A DNA stretch of 64,000 bases. Origin: Streptomyces sp. Alt3 (lineage in GTDB: Bacteria; Actinomycetota; Actinomycetes; Streptomycetales; Streptomycetaceae). Every line of letters begins with the position of its first letter. Positions within the stretch are counted from its first letter, which is position 1. Where the stretch lies: positions 5,332,001 to 5,396,000 of the forward strand of contig NZ_CP120983.1 in NCBI RefSeq assembly GCF_030719215.1. The letters run 5' to 3'. Of this stretch, positions 51,326 to 60,346 are shown in pieces. The notes beneath the pieces were generated by a model. That model saw nothing but the letters and a program-made list of their open reading frames with translations. It was not told the DNA's origin and searched no databases. The translations under genes were made by a program, and so were the position numbers.

Positions 51326-52845
51326 GCCGCTGCCCTTTCATTGCGTCCGGTGGCCGCGGCCATGACCGACTCCTCGGTGGCGCTGCCGCGCGGGATCTCG
51401 GCGACGAGCCGGCCCTCGTGCATCACGAGCACCCGGTCGGCCATCCCGATGACCTCGGGGAGATCGGAGGAGATCATCAGTACGGCCAGGCCGTCCGCCG
51501 CGAGTGAGGAGAGCAGCCGGTGGACCTCCGCCTTGGTGCCGACGTCGATCCCGCGGGTCGGTTCGTCGACGATCAGCACGGCGGGCCCGGTCGCCAGCCA
51601 CTTGGCCAGCACGACCTTCTGCTGGTTGCCGCCCGAGAGCACGCCCACGGTGTCGGCCAGCCGGTTGTACTTGAGCTGGAGGCGCACCGCCCAGTCGGCG
51701 GCCCTGTCGTGCTCCAGAGCCCGGCTGACGAGCCCGCGCTTGCGGACCTCGTTCAAGCCGGTGAGGCCGATGTTGCGCTCGATCGACATATCCATGACCA
51801 GACCACGCTGGCGCCGGTCCTCCGGTACGAGCGCGAGACCGGCGTCCATCGCGGCGGTCGGCGAACCGGGGCGCAGCACCGTGCCCGCCACCTTCACCTC
51901 GCCCGCGTCGGCGCGGTCCACACCGAAGACCGCCTGGGCGACCTCCGTGCGCCCGGCACCGACAAGCCCGGCGAGCGCGACGATCTCGCCGCGGCGGACG
52001 TCGAAGGACACGTCGCGGAAGACGCCCTCGCGGGTCAGCCGGTGCACCGACAGGGCGACCTCGCCGACCTCGGCGTCCTGCTTGGGGTAGAGGTCGTCGA
52101 GGTCACGCCCCACCATCCTGCGCACCAGGTCGTCCTCGGTGAGCCCCTCGAGCGGCTCGGAGGAGATCCACCGGCCGTCCCGCAGGGTCGTGACGCGCTG
52201 GCACAGCTCGAAGATCTCGTCGAGGCGGTGGGAGATGAACAGCACCGCCGCGCCCTCCGCGCGCAGTGCGCGGACGACGGCGAAGAGCCGGGCGGTCTCG
52301 CTGCCGGTCAGGGCGGCCGTCGGCTCGTCCATGATCAGGACGCGGGCGTCGAAGGAGAGCGCCTTGGCGATCTCGACGATCTGCTGGTCGGCGATCGACA
52401 GCCCGCGGGCGGGCCGGTCCGGGGCGAGATCGACCCCGAGCCTCCGCATCAGTGCGGCGGTTGTCTCGTGCACGGCTCTGCGGTCGATGCGCCCCAGGGA
52501 CCGCCGGGGCTGACGGCCCATGAAGATGTTCTCCGCGATGGAGAGATCGGGGAATAGCGTCGGCTCCTGGTAGATGACGGCGATGCCGGCGTCGCGTGCG
52601 TCCGCCGGGCCGTGGAAGACGACGGGCTCGCCGTCGAGGAGCACCTCGCCGCTGTCCGGTCGGTGCACTCCGGCGAGGGCCTTGATCAGGGTCGACTTGC
52701 CTGCGCCGTTCTCCCCCGCGAGTGCGTGGGCCTCGCCGGGGAACAACTGCAAAGACACGTCCTGCAGAGCCCGTACGGCACCGAAGGACTTGCTCACGCC
52801 CTTCAAGGCCAGGACCGGGGCCGGGTCCGGGGCGGACTGGTTCAT
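51322..52845 (-). CDS. rhaT: Rhamnose ABC transporter ATP-binding protein (two ATPase domains)
   Basis: 507-aa tandem ATPase as in RbsA/AraG. Domain 1 has Walker A GENGAGKSTLI near residue 40, signature LSIADQQIVEIAKAL and Walker B VLIMDEPTAAL. Domain 2 (from about 250) has the degenerate Walker A GLVGAGRTEVA usual for this family, then LSGGNQQKVVLAKWL and LIVDEPTRGIDVG. First gene of the operon; the region upstream carries two TGAA-type palindromes. Confidence 0.94.
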   Translation of the reverse strand: MNQSAPDPAPVLALKGVSKSFGAVRALQDVSLQLFPGEAHALAGENGAGKSTLIKALAGVHRPDSGEVLLDGEPVVFHGPADARDAGIAVIYQEPTLFPDLSIAENIFMGRQPRRSLGRIDRRAVHETTAALMRRLGVDLAPDRPARGLSIADQQIVEIAKALSFDARVLIMDEPTAALTGSETARLFAVVRALRAEGAAVLFISHRLDEIFELCQRVTTLRDGRWISSEPLEGLTEDDLVRRMVGRDLDDLYPKQDAEVGEVALSVHRLTREGVFRDVSFDVRRGEIVALAGLVGAGRTEVAQAVFGVDRADAGEVKVAGTVLRPGSPTAAMDAGLALVPEDRRQRGLVMDMSIERNIGLTGLNEVRKRGLVSRALEHDRAADWAVRLQLKYNRLADTVGVLSGGNQQKVVLAKWLATGPAVLIVDEPTRGIDVGTKAEVHRLLSSLAADGLAVLMISSDLPEVIGMADRVLVMHEGRLVAEIPRGSATEESVMAAATGRNERAAA

Positions 52846-52886
52846 GGGAGCTCCTCAGCGGTGGGACCGTTCCGCGCCACCCGCCG

Positions 52887-52898
52887 TGAAAGGTTTCA
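52887..52898. promoter_or_regulatory. Putative rhamnose operator 1
   Basis: TGAAAGGTTTCA is a palindrome apart from its central GG, 42 bp upstream of the rhaT start codon. It resembles the site at 53053 and those before the rhamnosidase gene. Confidence 0.5.
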
Positions 52899-53013
52899 AT
52901 CAGGTTGCTCGGAAGCTAAACGGGGATTGCGGGCGCAGTCAATGGGTTGATGCCGAGAAGTTCCAGGAAGAGGCGCGATGTACGACCTGAAAGGGGGTGA
53001 GGGGCGGGCGCCC

Positions 53014-53064
53014 TTGACAGCGTTCAGGGCAGTCCACTATCTTCCGTGCGCTTGAATCGATTCA
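53014..53064 (+). promoter_or_regulatory. Rhamnose operator 2 with a plus-strand promoter
   Basis: TGAATCGATTCA (53053-53064) is a perfect 12-bp palindrome. On the plus strand TTGACA (53014-53019) and TATCTT (53038-53043, 18-bp spacer) precede it, giving a promoter with the operator just past the -10. On the minus strand GATAGT (complement of 53036-53041) could be the rhaT -10, with the operator over its -35. The plus-strand promoter faces no co-directional gene nearby. Confidence 0.55.
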
Positions 53065-53116
53065 TATAACGGTCATGCATCGCTGCACTCGCAAGTGCGC
53101 ACCAGGTGCCGCCCGT

Positions 53117-53686
53117 TCAGGTCCGGACGGCGGGGTCCGCGGCTGCCGGATGGGCCGGTCCGAGGAGAACGGTCAGCCCCGCCCTGCCGGGAACCGGCAC
53201 CTGGACCTGGTGCCAGCCCGCGCGCCGGTAGAAGCGCAGTGCCGCCTCGGCGTGCACGGATGTGAGCAGCCAGCACCGACCGCCCGGTGCGTCCTCGGTG
53301 ACCGCCGACAGCAGCGCCGCCCCCAGTCCGGTGCCTCGGCATCCGGGGGACACGGCCAGTTCGTCCACTTCCACGGCCCCGCACAGCCACGCCGTGACCC
53401 GGTCCGGGCCGAGCGCCTCGGCGACATGCCCGTAGCTGCGGCCGGAGGGGAAGGTGCCGGGTGTGGTCCAGGCGGTGGCGAAGCCGGTGACGGCGTCCCC
53501 GTCGAGTGCCAGGGCTGCGGTGAACCCGGGGCGCGCCGCGTCGCCGGCGAGCCGCTCGGCGTACCGGGCTGCCGCCGAGGGGCCCTCGTTCCACGGCGGC
53601 GCCGAGAACACGTCGGCGTACACCTGGCGGATCCCTTCGGTGTGCGCGGCGAGGTCCGCACCTTCCATCCGCCGGATCCGCGTCAT
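53117..53686 (-). CDS. GNAT-family N-acetyltransferase
   Basis: 189-aa acetyltransferase. The acetyl-CoA motif A is VDELAVSPGCRGTGLGAAL (about residues 107-125, with the Q/RxxGxG-type loop as RGTGLG). A later aromatic pair is in ALRFYRRAGWHQVQV. ATG 53686 has GGGGAG upstream. It lies between the rhamnose transporter and the rhamnosidase but carries no sign of a sugar role. The substrate is unknown. Confidence 0.88.
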   Translation of the reverse strand: MTRIRRMEGADLAAHTEGIRQVYADVFSAPPWNEGPSAAARYAERLAGDAARPGFTAALALDGDAVTGFATAWTTPGTFPSGRSYGHVAEALGPDRVTAWLCGAVEVDELAVSPGCRGTGLGAALLSAVTEDAPGGRCWLLTSVHAEAALRFYRRAGWHQVQVPVPGRAGLTVLLGPAHPAAADPAVRT

Positions 53687-54168
53687 CGCACCACTCCCCG
53701 CCCTGGACCGTTCCGGAAAGGATAGGTCGCGACGCCCCGGCCCGAAGTGCCGTCGTGGCGGCACCCGGGGTCTCGACGGGGAGGTTCGCGGTCTCCTGTG
53801 CGGAGCCTGCGGGGCGAGTGGACCGGGGGATGGGGTGTGGAGCGCTTCATCCTGGGGGTGACGTCGAGGCGCGGTTGAATCGTTTTATGCCTTCATCGGC
53901 GCGAGAGGGCCCCCTGCTGTGCGGCCCCGGGATGCTCTCCGGCGGGGAACTGCCCTGTGGCGCAGGGTGTTTCGTCACTTGTTGTCCGCACTGCTCCGCA
54001 TCGGTTCTCCCGACTCGCGGCGCCCGTGGGGGAGGAGGTCGTGCACGGCTCTTGTGGTCGACGTGGCGGTCTGCGTATCTTCCTGCCGGGATATTGAAAC
54101 GTTAAAACCTGCATGTCCGTCCGCTCGGACGGCATGCGTGCCGACGGGCGAACCAGCAGGGTGGCGAG
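53687..54168 (+). promoter_or_regulatory. Regulatory region of the rhamnosidase gene with two rhamnose-type operators
   Basis: TGAATCGTTTTA (53876-53887) and TGAAACGTTAAA (54095-54106) match the rhaT-upstream sites (consensus about TGAAWCGWTTMA). TTGTGG (54052-54057) and TATCTT (54076-54081) with an 18-bp spacer lie just before the second site, the same layout as at 53014-53064. No gene is supported in the remaining sequence. Confidence 0.55.
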
Positions 54169-57100
54169 ATGCAGAACAGACCGGGCTCCGGAGAGACGGC
54201 CGGGAACGAAGCGGCGACGAGAGCCGGAGCGGACGACGGGACAGGCCCGCTGAGCAGCCTCCGACGACGGGCCGTCCTCGGGATGGCCGCGGCGGCCGGT
54301 GCCCTCGCCGCGCTGCCCCTCTCCGAGGGGACCGCGACCGCCGCGCCGGCCTCCCCGGCCGGCGGCCCCGCCGCCAAGGGCGCCTTCGCCCGCCGCTTCG
54401 CCGACCCTGCCGCTCCCGTCCGGCCCAAGTTCCGCTGGTGGTGGCCGGACGCGCTGGTCGACAGCGACGAGATCGAGCGCGAGATCGATCAGATCGCGGC
54501 CGCCGGATTCGGCGGCGTCGAGATCGCCGCGGTCACCCACAGCCTCTCCGAACCCGTCGACCCGGTACGACACGGCTGGGGTACCCGCGCCTGGACCGAC
54601 GCCGTCGAAACCGCTCTGCGCAGGGCCCGCAAGCGCGACATCGTCGTCGACCTCACCCTCGGTCCGGCCTGGCCGGCGGCCGTCCCCGGCATCACGCCCG
54701 ACAGCCCCGGCGCGGTCAAGGAGCTCGCCCACGGCGTCACGGTCCTCCCGGCCGGCGGCGCGTACTCCGGGCCGTTGCCCGAGCCCGTCACCGCCCCGGG
54801 CTCCGGCGTCACCACCCGCACGCTCCACCGGGCCCTGGCCGCCCGGGTCGCCGCCGGTGCCTCGCCCACGGCCACACCCGTACAGCTCGACCTGGACACC
54901 GTCACCGATCTCACCTCCCGCGTGCCCGCGGACGGAACCCTGGAGTGGACGGCCCCCGACGAGGGCACATGGCTCGTCATCGCCTGCTGGGAGCGGGGCT
55001 CCGGCCAGCGCCCCGAAGGCCCCGCGCACACCTCCCCGCTCAGCTACGTCGTCGACCACTTCAGCGCGGCGGGCACCCGCGCGGTGATCGACCACTGGGA
55101 GGAGCACATCCTCACCTCCCGCATGCGCGCGCTGCTGCGCGAGAACGGCGGCGCGCTCTTCGAGGACTCCATCGAGATGGAGACGCACGCCACGCTCTGG
55201 ACCCCGGGCATCGCGGCCGAGTTCGAACGCCGCACGGGCTACGCCCTCGCCCCGTACCTGCCCGCGCTCCTCCAGACGAAGGAGAAGTACGTCTTCGCCT
55301 TCGACGCCGTCACCAACAAGGCGGTCCGGCGGGACTTCATGGAGGTCGTCACCGAGCTGTACGTCGAGAACCACCTGCTGCCGGTGCAGAAATGGGCCCA
55401 CTCCCTCGGGCTCCAGCTGCGCATCCAGCCGTACGGACTCCAGACCGACGCCATGTACAAGGCGGCCGTCCTCGACATCTCCGAGGGCGAGTCGCTCGGC
55501 TTCAAGAACCTCGACGACTTCCGCACCCTGGCGGGCGGCCGGGACATGGGCGGCAAGCTCATCCTCTCCAACGAGGCCGGCGGCACCGCGGGCGGCGCCT
55601 ACGCCACCACCTGGGACGCCACGCTCAAGAAGCTCGTGACCCAGTACGCGGCCGGAGTGAACCAGGCCGTCTTCCACGGCTTCGCCTACGCCTCCGCGCC
55701 CGGCGCCGCCTGGCCCGGCTTCGCCGCCTTCTCCCCGTACAACGGCGGTACGGGCTACGGCGAGGCCTGGGGCCCGCGCCAGCCGACCTGGGGACATTTC
55801 CCGGACATCGCGGGCTACTTGAGCCGCACCCAGCAGGTGCTTCAGACCGGGGTCAACAAGGTCGACGTCGGTGTCCTGTGGCAGAAGGGCTACGCCGGCT
55901 CCGGACTCGGCGCGTCCTGGTTCACCGCCGACGGTGTACCGGTCGGCTGGACCCACCTCTTCCTCAGCCCACGCCTGCTCGACCTCCCGAACGCCGTGGT
56001 GAGGAACGGCGTACTCGCGCCCGACGGGCCGGCGTACAAGGCGCTGCTCGTCGACGGCGACGTCATGATCGGCCGTGAGCACACCCTCCAGACCGACGTG
56101 GCCGAGAAACTCCTCGGCTACGCCCGCAAGGGCCTGCCGATCATCGTCATCGGCGACTGGAGCGACGGCCATGTGCCGGGCATGCCCCGCACCGGCGACA
56201 ACGACAGGCTCCTCGCACTGATACGGAAGCTCCTCGCCCAGCCCACCGTCAGCAACGTCCCCGACCGCCCCGACGTCCCGCAGGGCATCGCGGCGCTCGG
56301 CCTGACCCGGGACGTCGAGTACGCCGAACCGTCGATGCTGCTGCACAACCACCGCGCCGACAGCGACGCCGACTACTACTTCTTCGCCAACGACGCGGTC
56401 AGCAGGAAGAACTCGACCGGCACCCGGATCAGCCACGACGTCACGCTCACCACCCGCCACCGCGACGTCGTGCCGTACCGCCTCGACGCGTGGACCGGCA
56501 CGATCGAACCGCTCGCGGCCTACACGCGGCTGTCCGACGGACGGCTGCGGATCCGCGTCACCCTCGAACCCGGCGCGACCACGATCATCGCGACCGCCCG
56601 GCCCGGCCGTTGGGCCACCGGCCCCGCCCCGCAGTGGCACGCCACCGCGACCGAGGCCGCCGAGGTGCGCCGCGCCGCCGACGGCAGGCCCGAGATCCGG
56701 GACACCCGCCCGGGGACGTACGCCACGACCCTCGGCGACGGCCGCACGGTCACGGCGGTCATCGACGACGTACCGGAGCCGGTCCCGCTGACCCGCTGGA
56801 CGCTGACGGCCGAGGACTGGACCCCGGGCGCCACCCCCTCCACCACCCGCAGGACCCGCCGCACGGTCGAGCTCGACGGGCTCGTCCCCTGGTCCGAGAT
56901 CCCGGAGCTGGCCGATTCCTCCGGCATCGGCCGCTACCGCGTCACCCTCGGCCTCGGCCGGCCCTGGACCGGCGGTCACGGCGCGACGCTGGAGCTGGGC
57001 GAGGTCTTCGACACCTACCGGGTCACCGTCAACGGGCGCCATCTGCCGCCCGCGGACCAGGTGACGACCGCCGTCGACGTCGGTCCGTATCTGCGCAGGG

Positions 57101-57255
57101 GGACCAACACCATCGAGGTTGAGGTCGCCACGACCCTGCTCAACCGGCTCAGGGTGTCGAACGCGCCCGTCTTCGGTGTGGCGCAGCGGCAGAAGTACGG
57201 CCTGGTGGGGCCCGTGCGACTCGTTCCGTACGGCAGGGCGGCCGCCGGCCGCTGA
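54169..57255 (+). CDS. Tat-exported GH106-type alpha-L-rhamnosidase
   Basis: 1028-aa glycoside hydrolase. A twin-arginine signal (LRRRAVLGMAAAAGALAALP, about residues 33-52) directs folded export. The catalytic part opens with KFRWWWPDALVDSDEI and IAAAGFGGVEIAAVTHSL, the hallmark of the GH106-type rhamnosidase family. The C-terminal region is beta-rich (WTLTAEDWTP, then DTYRVTVNGRHLPPADQ), as in galactose-binding-like domains. ATG 54169 has a GGGTGGCGAG region upstream. Its promoter carries the same palindromes as the rhamnose transporter. It probably frees rhamnose from plant polysaccharides or glycosides. GH106 is assigned by eye. Confidence 0.85.
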   Translation: MQNRPGSGETAGNEAATRAGADDGTGPLSSLRRRAVLGMAAAAGALAALPLSEGTATAAPASPAGGPAAKGAFARRFADPAAPVRPKFRWWWPDALVDSDEIEREIDQIAAAGFGGVEIAAVTHSLSEPVDPVRHGWGTRAWTDAVETALRRARKRDIVVDLTLGPAWPAAVPGITPDSPGAVKELAHGVTVLPAGGAYSGPLPEPVTAPGSGVTTRTLHRALAARVAAGASPTATPVQLDLDTVTDLTSRVPADGTLEWTAPDEGTWLVIACWERGSGQRPEGPAHTSPLSYVVDHFSAAGTRAVIDHWEEHILTSRMRALLRENGGALFEDSIEMETHATLWTPGIAAEFERRTGYALAPYLPALLQTKEKYVFAFDAVTNKAVRRDFMEVVTELYVENHLLPVQKWAHSLGLQLRIQPYGLQTDAMYKAAVLDISEGESLGFKNLDDFRTLAGGRDMGGKLILSNEAGGTAGGAYATTWDATLKKLVTQYAAGVNQAVFHGFAYASAPGAAWPGFAAFSPYNGGTGYGEAWGPRQPTWGHFPDIAGYLSRTQQVLQTGVNKVDVGVLWQKGYAGSGLGASWFTADGVPVGWTHLFLSPRLLDLPNAVVRNGVLAPDGPAYKALLVDGDVMIGREHTLQTDVAEKLLGYARKGLPIIVIGDWSDGHVPGMPRTGDNDRLLALIRKLLAQPTVSNVPDRPDVPQGIAALGLTRDVEYAEPSMLLHNHRADSDADYYFFANDAVSRKNSTGTRISHDVTLTTRHRDVVPYRLDAWTGTIEPLAAYTRLSDGRLRIRVTLEPGATTIIATARPGRWATGPAPQWHATATEAAEVRRAADGRPEIRDTRPGTYATTLGDGRTVTAVIDDVPEPVPLTRWTLTAEDWTPGATPSTTRRTRRTVELDGLVPWSEIPELADSSGIGRYRVTLGLGRPWTGGHGATLELGEVFDTYRVTVNGRHLPPADQVTTAVDVGPYLRRGTNTIEVEVATTLLNRLRVSNAPVFGVAQRQKYGLVGPVRLVPYGRAAAGR

Positions 57256-57309
57256 GACGAGGGGACGGGGCTGACGCGGGCCGGGTGGCTCCCGGACGAC
57301 GTGTCCGGG

Positions 57310-58449
57310 TCAGTGCTTCCTGGTCACGTCAGCCGCGCCGGGTGGCAACGGCCTGCGCCGTTGCCACTCCTGGGCCAGCTCGGTGGGGAAGCGGCGCCCG
57401 CTCCGGGCCAGCACCACTCCCTCCACCAGCAGGATTTCGTCCCCGCCGCCGAAGCGCTCCTCCGCCGTGCCGAGCGCCCGCCAGGCACCGGGCCCGCCAC
57501 GCCCCGCGGAGGAGCGCCACCGGGTGGTCGCGTAGCTGCTCCGGTCCAGGACGTGGACGATCCCGTCGCTGATCCGCAGGCTCACGTGGACGCGGCTGAG
57601 GCCGGCGGTCCGCTCGGGCGGGACGAGCCCGTGGAGGGCGATCCCCGCCGGGCCGGGGGCCCTGCCGACGGGCACCGTCGTGCCGTTCTCCAGCGTGAAC
57701 CTCGCCTTCAGCTCCCCGTCCAGCAGCAGTTTCAGCTGGACGGTGGCGGTGCGGGGGCCGTCGTCGGAGAGGACACCTCCGTGTACCTCGCACGTCGGTG
57801 CGCCGCGGCGCATCCGGGGGAGCAGCGCCGCGGCGCCCCTGGCGGTGTCGTAGAGCGTGCAGCGCCGGTCCTCGCAGCGCCAGTTGCGGCTCACCACGTC
57901 GAAGCGGGGCCTGCGGCGCGAGTCCAGCAGGCCCTGCTTCTTGAGGGCGTCCTCCTCCAGCTTCATGGAGATGGCCACGGCGGCGGCGACGCCCATGTCG
58001 ACGGGTACGAGACGGACGGTTCCGCCCGGGCCCGGGAGTGGCTCCAGGAAGTCGTCGGTGTTCCCCTGGAGCCAGGGGCGTTCACCCCGCGCGCCTCGGA
58101 AGCGGTCGCCCGTGACGACCGGGATGCCGGTCAGCTCGCAGAGTTCCAGCAGCCGGTCGTCGGCGTCGGGCAGCTCCTCGACCAGGCCGCGGCGCACCCA
58201 GCTCCCGAGCAGCCGGATGTCCGCCGGATCGCCGAACTCCCGGCGTCCGCCGTGGCGCAGGCTCGTGTCAGCGACCAGATACAGCTTGACGTCCGGGTCG
58301 CGTGCCAGTGCCTTCGCGGCCTCCACGAGCAGCCGCAGCCGGCGCAGCGACCGGGCGCCTGGCTCCCCGAGCCTCCGGTCGCGTACGACGTTGGACAGGT
58401 CCACGAGGAAGCAGGCCTCGTGGAAGTCGGTGGTGAGGTGCTTGTCCAT
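57310..58449 (-). CDS. PIN/NYN-like RNase domain, zinc-binding cysteines and FHA-like domain protein
   Basis: 379-aa multidomain protein. Residues 10-170 look like a Zc3h12a/NYN-PIN nuclease: FLVDLSNVV (Asp17), LYLVADTSLRHG (Asp61), LPDADDRLLELCE (Asp95-98) and VVTGDRFRG (Asp115) supply the four-acid site. Next come NWRCEDRRCTLYD and APTCEVHGG, a Cys4/His-type zinc ribbon. The C-terminal part (about 255-350) resembles an FHA domain: PVGRAPGPAG, then LSRVHVSLRI and IVHVLDRSS. ATG 58449 has GGAGG nine bases upstream. It lies 26 bp downstream of a Ser/Thr kinase on the same strand, so the FHA part may read its phosphorylation. The fold assignments are by eye. Confidence 0.75.
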   Translation of the reverse strand: MDKHLTTDFHEACFLVDLSNVVRDRRLGEPGARSLRRLRLLVEAAKALARDPDVKLYLVADTSLRHGGRREFGDPADIRLLGSWVRRGLVEELPDADDRLLELCELTGIPVVTGDRFRGARGERPWLQGNTDDFLEPLPGPGGTVRLVPVDMGVAAAVAISMKLEEDALKKQGLLDSRRRPRFDVVSRNWRCEDRRCTLYDTARGAAALLPRMRRGAPTCEVHGGVLSDDGPRTATVQLKLLLDGELKARFTLENGTTVPVGRAPGPAGIALHGLVPPERTAGLSRVHVSLRISDGIVHVLDRSSYATTRWRSSAGRGGPGAWRALGTAEERFGGGDEILLVEGVVLARSGRRFPTELAQEWQRRRPLPPGAADVTRKH

Positions 58450-58475
58450 CGGATCGGCCTCCGCGCCGCCGGCCG

Positions 58476-60227
58476 CTACTCGTCGATCTTCCAGAGGGTC
58501 AGCTTCGTCACGAAGTCGGGCAGCTCGTTGGCGAGGTCGCCCTTCACCGAGTTCGGAAGGACGTCGGTGATCTCCAGCATCGCGAGGTTGCCCTCGGCGG
58601 TGACCGTGCAGAGGATCGTGCCCTCGGAGATGACCTCGCCGGCCTTCAGGTCCTCCGCGAGGATGCTCGACGGCAGGGTGTCCGTGTCGGCACCGTCGCG
58701 GCACTGCTGCGGCTCCTTGCCCGCGCTCCTGCCCATGGGGGTGAGGAACTGCAGGTCGTCGTTGGACCAGTCCTGATACGTCATCTCCAGGTCCTCGACC
58801 TCGCCGATCATGCCCTTCGGGAACAGCTTCGGTGCGTCCAGGTCCACGTGGGTGCCGGTGCCGTAGGCGGGCGCGCGGATCGTGAGCGGCTTGCCCGCGA
58901 AGACCTCGGTGTAGGTGGCCTGCTCCGCCGGGGCGTTCGATCCCCCCTGCCCCGGCCCGGCGGACGCGCTCTCCTTCGGGGACGCGGAGGTGCTGCCGGT
59001 TCCCGCGGTCGTACGCGGGCCCGCGGACGTGTCTGTGCCCTCGCCGTCGGGCCTCGCGATCATCCAGGTCGCGGTGACGGCGATGACGAGCGCGATCACC
59101 GCCCCGGCCACCAGCAGGGCGGGCGGGACGCGCCGGGCGGGCCGCGTGGGTGCGGGCGGGGCCGTGGTGGGGTGCCGGGGCGCGGTGCCCGGCGGGGCCG
59201 GCGCCCAGGTGCCCGAGGAGGCGGGCGGCAGGCCCGGGCCGGTGCCGGGCGGCACCGTGGCTCCCTGACCCGGCCCGGTCTCCGCCGTGCCCCGGTCGGG
59301 GGCCGGCAGGGGCTGCCGGGAGGCCTGCTCGCGCCGGGAGATCTCCGCGGCGAGCGCCGGGGGCAGCCAGTCGTCGAAGTCGCGCAGTGACCGGCCTGCC
59401 GCCTGCTCGCACAGCTGGGCCAGCTCGGCCGGCGCGATGCGTTCCAGGGGGTCGGCGGTCAGGCAGCGCTCCAGGAGCGGACGCAGCGGGTCGGGGTAGT
59501 CGTCCAGCTGGGGAGGCCGGTGGGAGGTGTTGGCTATCTGCGCGGCGACGGTGATCACGCCGCCCGATCCGTAGGGGTGGCGGCCGGTGGCCGCGAGAGC
59601 CGCGATCAGGCCGAGGGAGAACACGTCCGAGGCCGGTCCGACGGAGTCACCGAGGGCGTGTTCCGGCGACATGAACTGCGGGGTTCCGATGAGACCGCCG
59701 CTGCGGGTGAGCTGGGTGGCGTCGACGGCGCGTGCGATGCCGAAGTCGATGACGCAGGGCCCGGCCGGGCCGAGAAGGACGTTGCCGGGCTTGAGGTCGC
59801 GGTGCACGACACCCGCCGCGTGGATCGCGGCCAGGGCCTGCGCGGTGCAGCCGACGAGCTGGAACACGGCGGGGAGGGGCAACGGCCCGAACGTCTCCAG
59901 GGCGTTCTGGAGCGACACTCCGGGGACGTAGACCGAAGCCAGCCAGGGGAGGGGCCCCGAGGTGTCGTGGTCGACCACGGGTACCAGGTGGTAGCCCTGC
60001 ACCCGACGGGCCGCCTGTACCTCCTGTTCGAACCGGCGGCGGAATTCGGGGTCGTCCCCGAACTCCTGCCGGATCAGCTTCAGGGCGACGGCCTGACCGC
60101 CCCGGGTGTGCGAGAGGTAGACGGTGCCCATGCCGCCCTCGCCGATGCGGGCGAGGAGCCGGTACCCGGCGGTCTCGCCCGGATCCTGGGGGCCAAGAGG
60201 TCTGAAGATGTCGCCGTCGGTGCTGAT
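58476..60227 (-). CDS. Transmembrane Ser/Thr protein kinase (PASTA-less); non-canonical start
   Basis: About 583 aa. The kinase domain has RIGEGGMGTVY (P-loop), VALKLIRQEF, VVHRDLKPGNVLL, CVIDFGIARA and TPQFMSPEHALGDSV. A Pro-rich linker leads to one membrane helix (LLVAGAVIALVIAVTATWMI), then an extracellular domain with two Cys (QQCRDGAD and TILCTVTAEG). The first in-frame ATG (60131) lies inside the glycine loop, so it cannot start a functional kinase. Upstream there is no ATG, GTG or TTG before an in-frame stop. An ATC at 60227 follows AGGGGAGG by six bases and starts ISTDGDIFRPLGPQ. Start coordinates are therefore provisional. Co-transcribed with the PIN/FHA gene. Confidence 0.85.
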   Translation of the reverse strand: MSTDGDIFRPLGPQDPGETAGYRLLARIGEGGMGTVYLSHTRGGQAVALKLIRQEFGDDPEFRRRFEQEVQAARRVQGYHLVPVVDHDTSGPLPWLASVYVPGVSLQNALETFGPLPLPAVFQLVGCTAQALAAIHAAGVVHRDLKPGNVLLGPAGPCVIDFGIARAVDATQLTRSGGLIGTPQFMSPEHALGDSVGPASDVFSLGLIAALAATGRHPYGSGGVITVAAQIANTSHRPPQLDDYPDPLRPLLERCLTADPLERIAPAELAQLCEQAAGRSLRDFDDWLPPALAAEISRREQASRQPLPAPDRGTAETGPGQGATVPPGTGPGLPPASSGTWAPAPPGTAPRHPTTAPPAPTRPARRVPPALLVAGAVIALVIAVTATWMIARPDGEGTDTSAGPRTTAGTGSTSASPKESASAGPGQGGSNAPAEQATYTEVFAGKPLTIRAPAYGTGTHVDLDAPKLFPKGMIGEVEDLEMTYQDWSNDDLQFLTPMGRSAGKEPQQCRDGADTDTLPSSILAEDLKAGEVISEGTILCTVTAEGNLAMLEITDVLPNSVKGDLANELPDFVTKLTLWKIDE

Positions 60228-60346
60228 GGGGAGCCTCCCCTGCTCGTCCCTGCCGAAAATGCCCGAACGGGAGCCTACGACAGCTGATGCTCTGTCAAAT
60301 CACTTCTTGTGAAAGTGAGTTCGTACGTTCGGTGCGTCCTGGGAGG

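Noticed and set aside
53075..53725. Plus-strand ORF downstream of the promoter at 53014
   Set aside because: It is antisense to a clear GNAT acetyltransferase and its translation is low-complexity. I do not count it as the promoter's target.
53893..57042. 1049-codon open frame on the minus strand opposite the rhamnosidase
   Set aside because: Low-complexity Gly/Arg/Val translation, no motif, and the opposite strand has a signal peptide and GH106 motifs.
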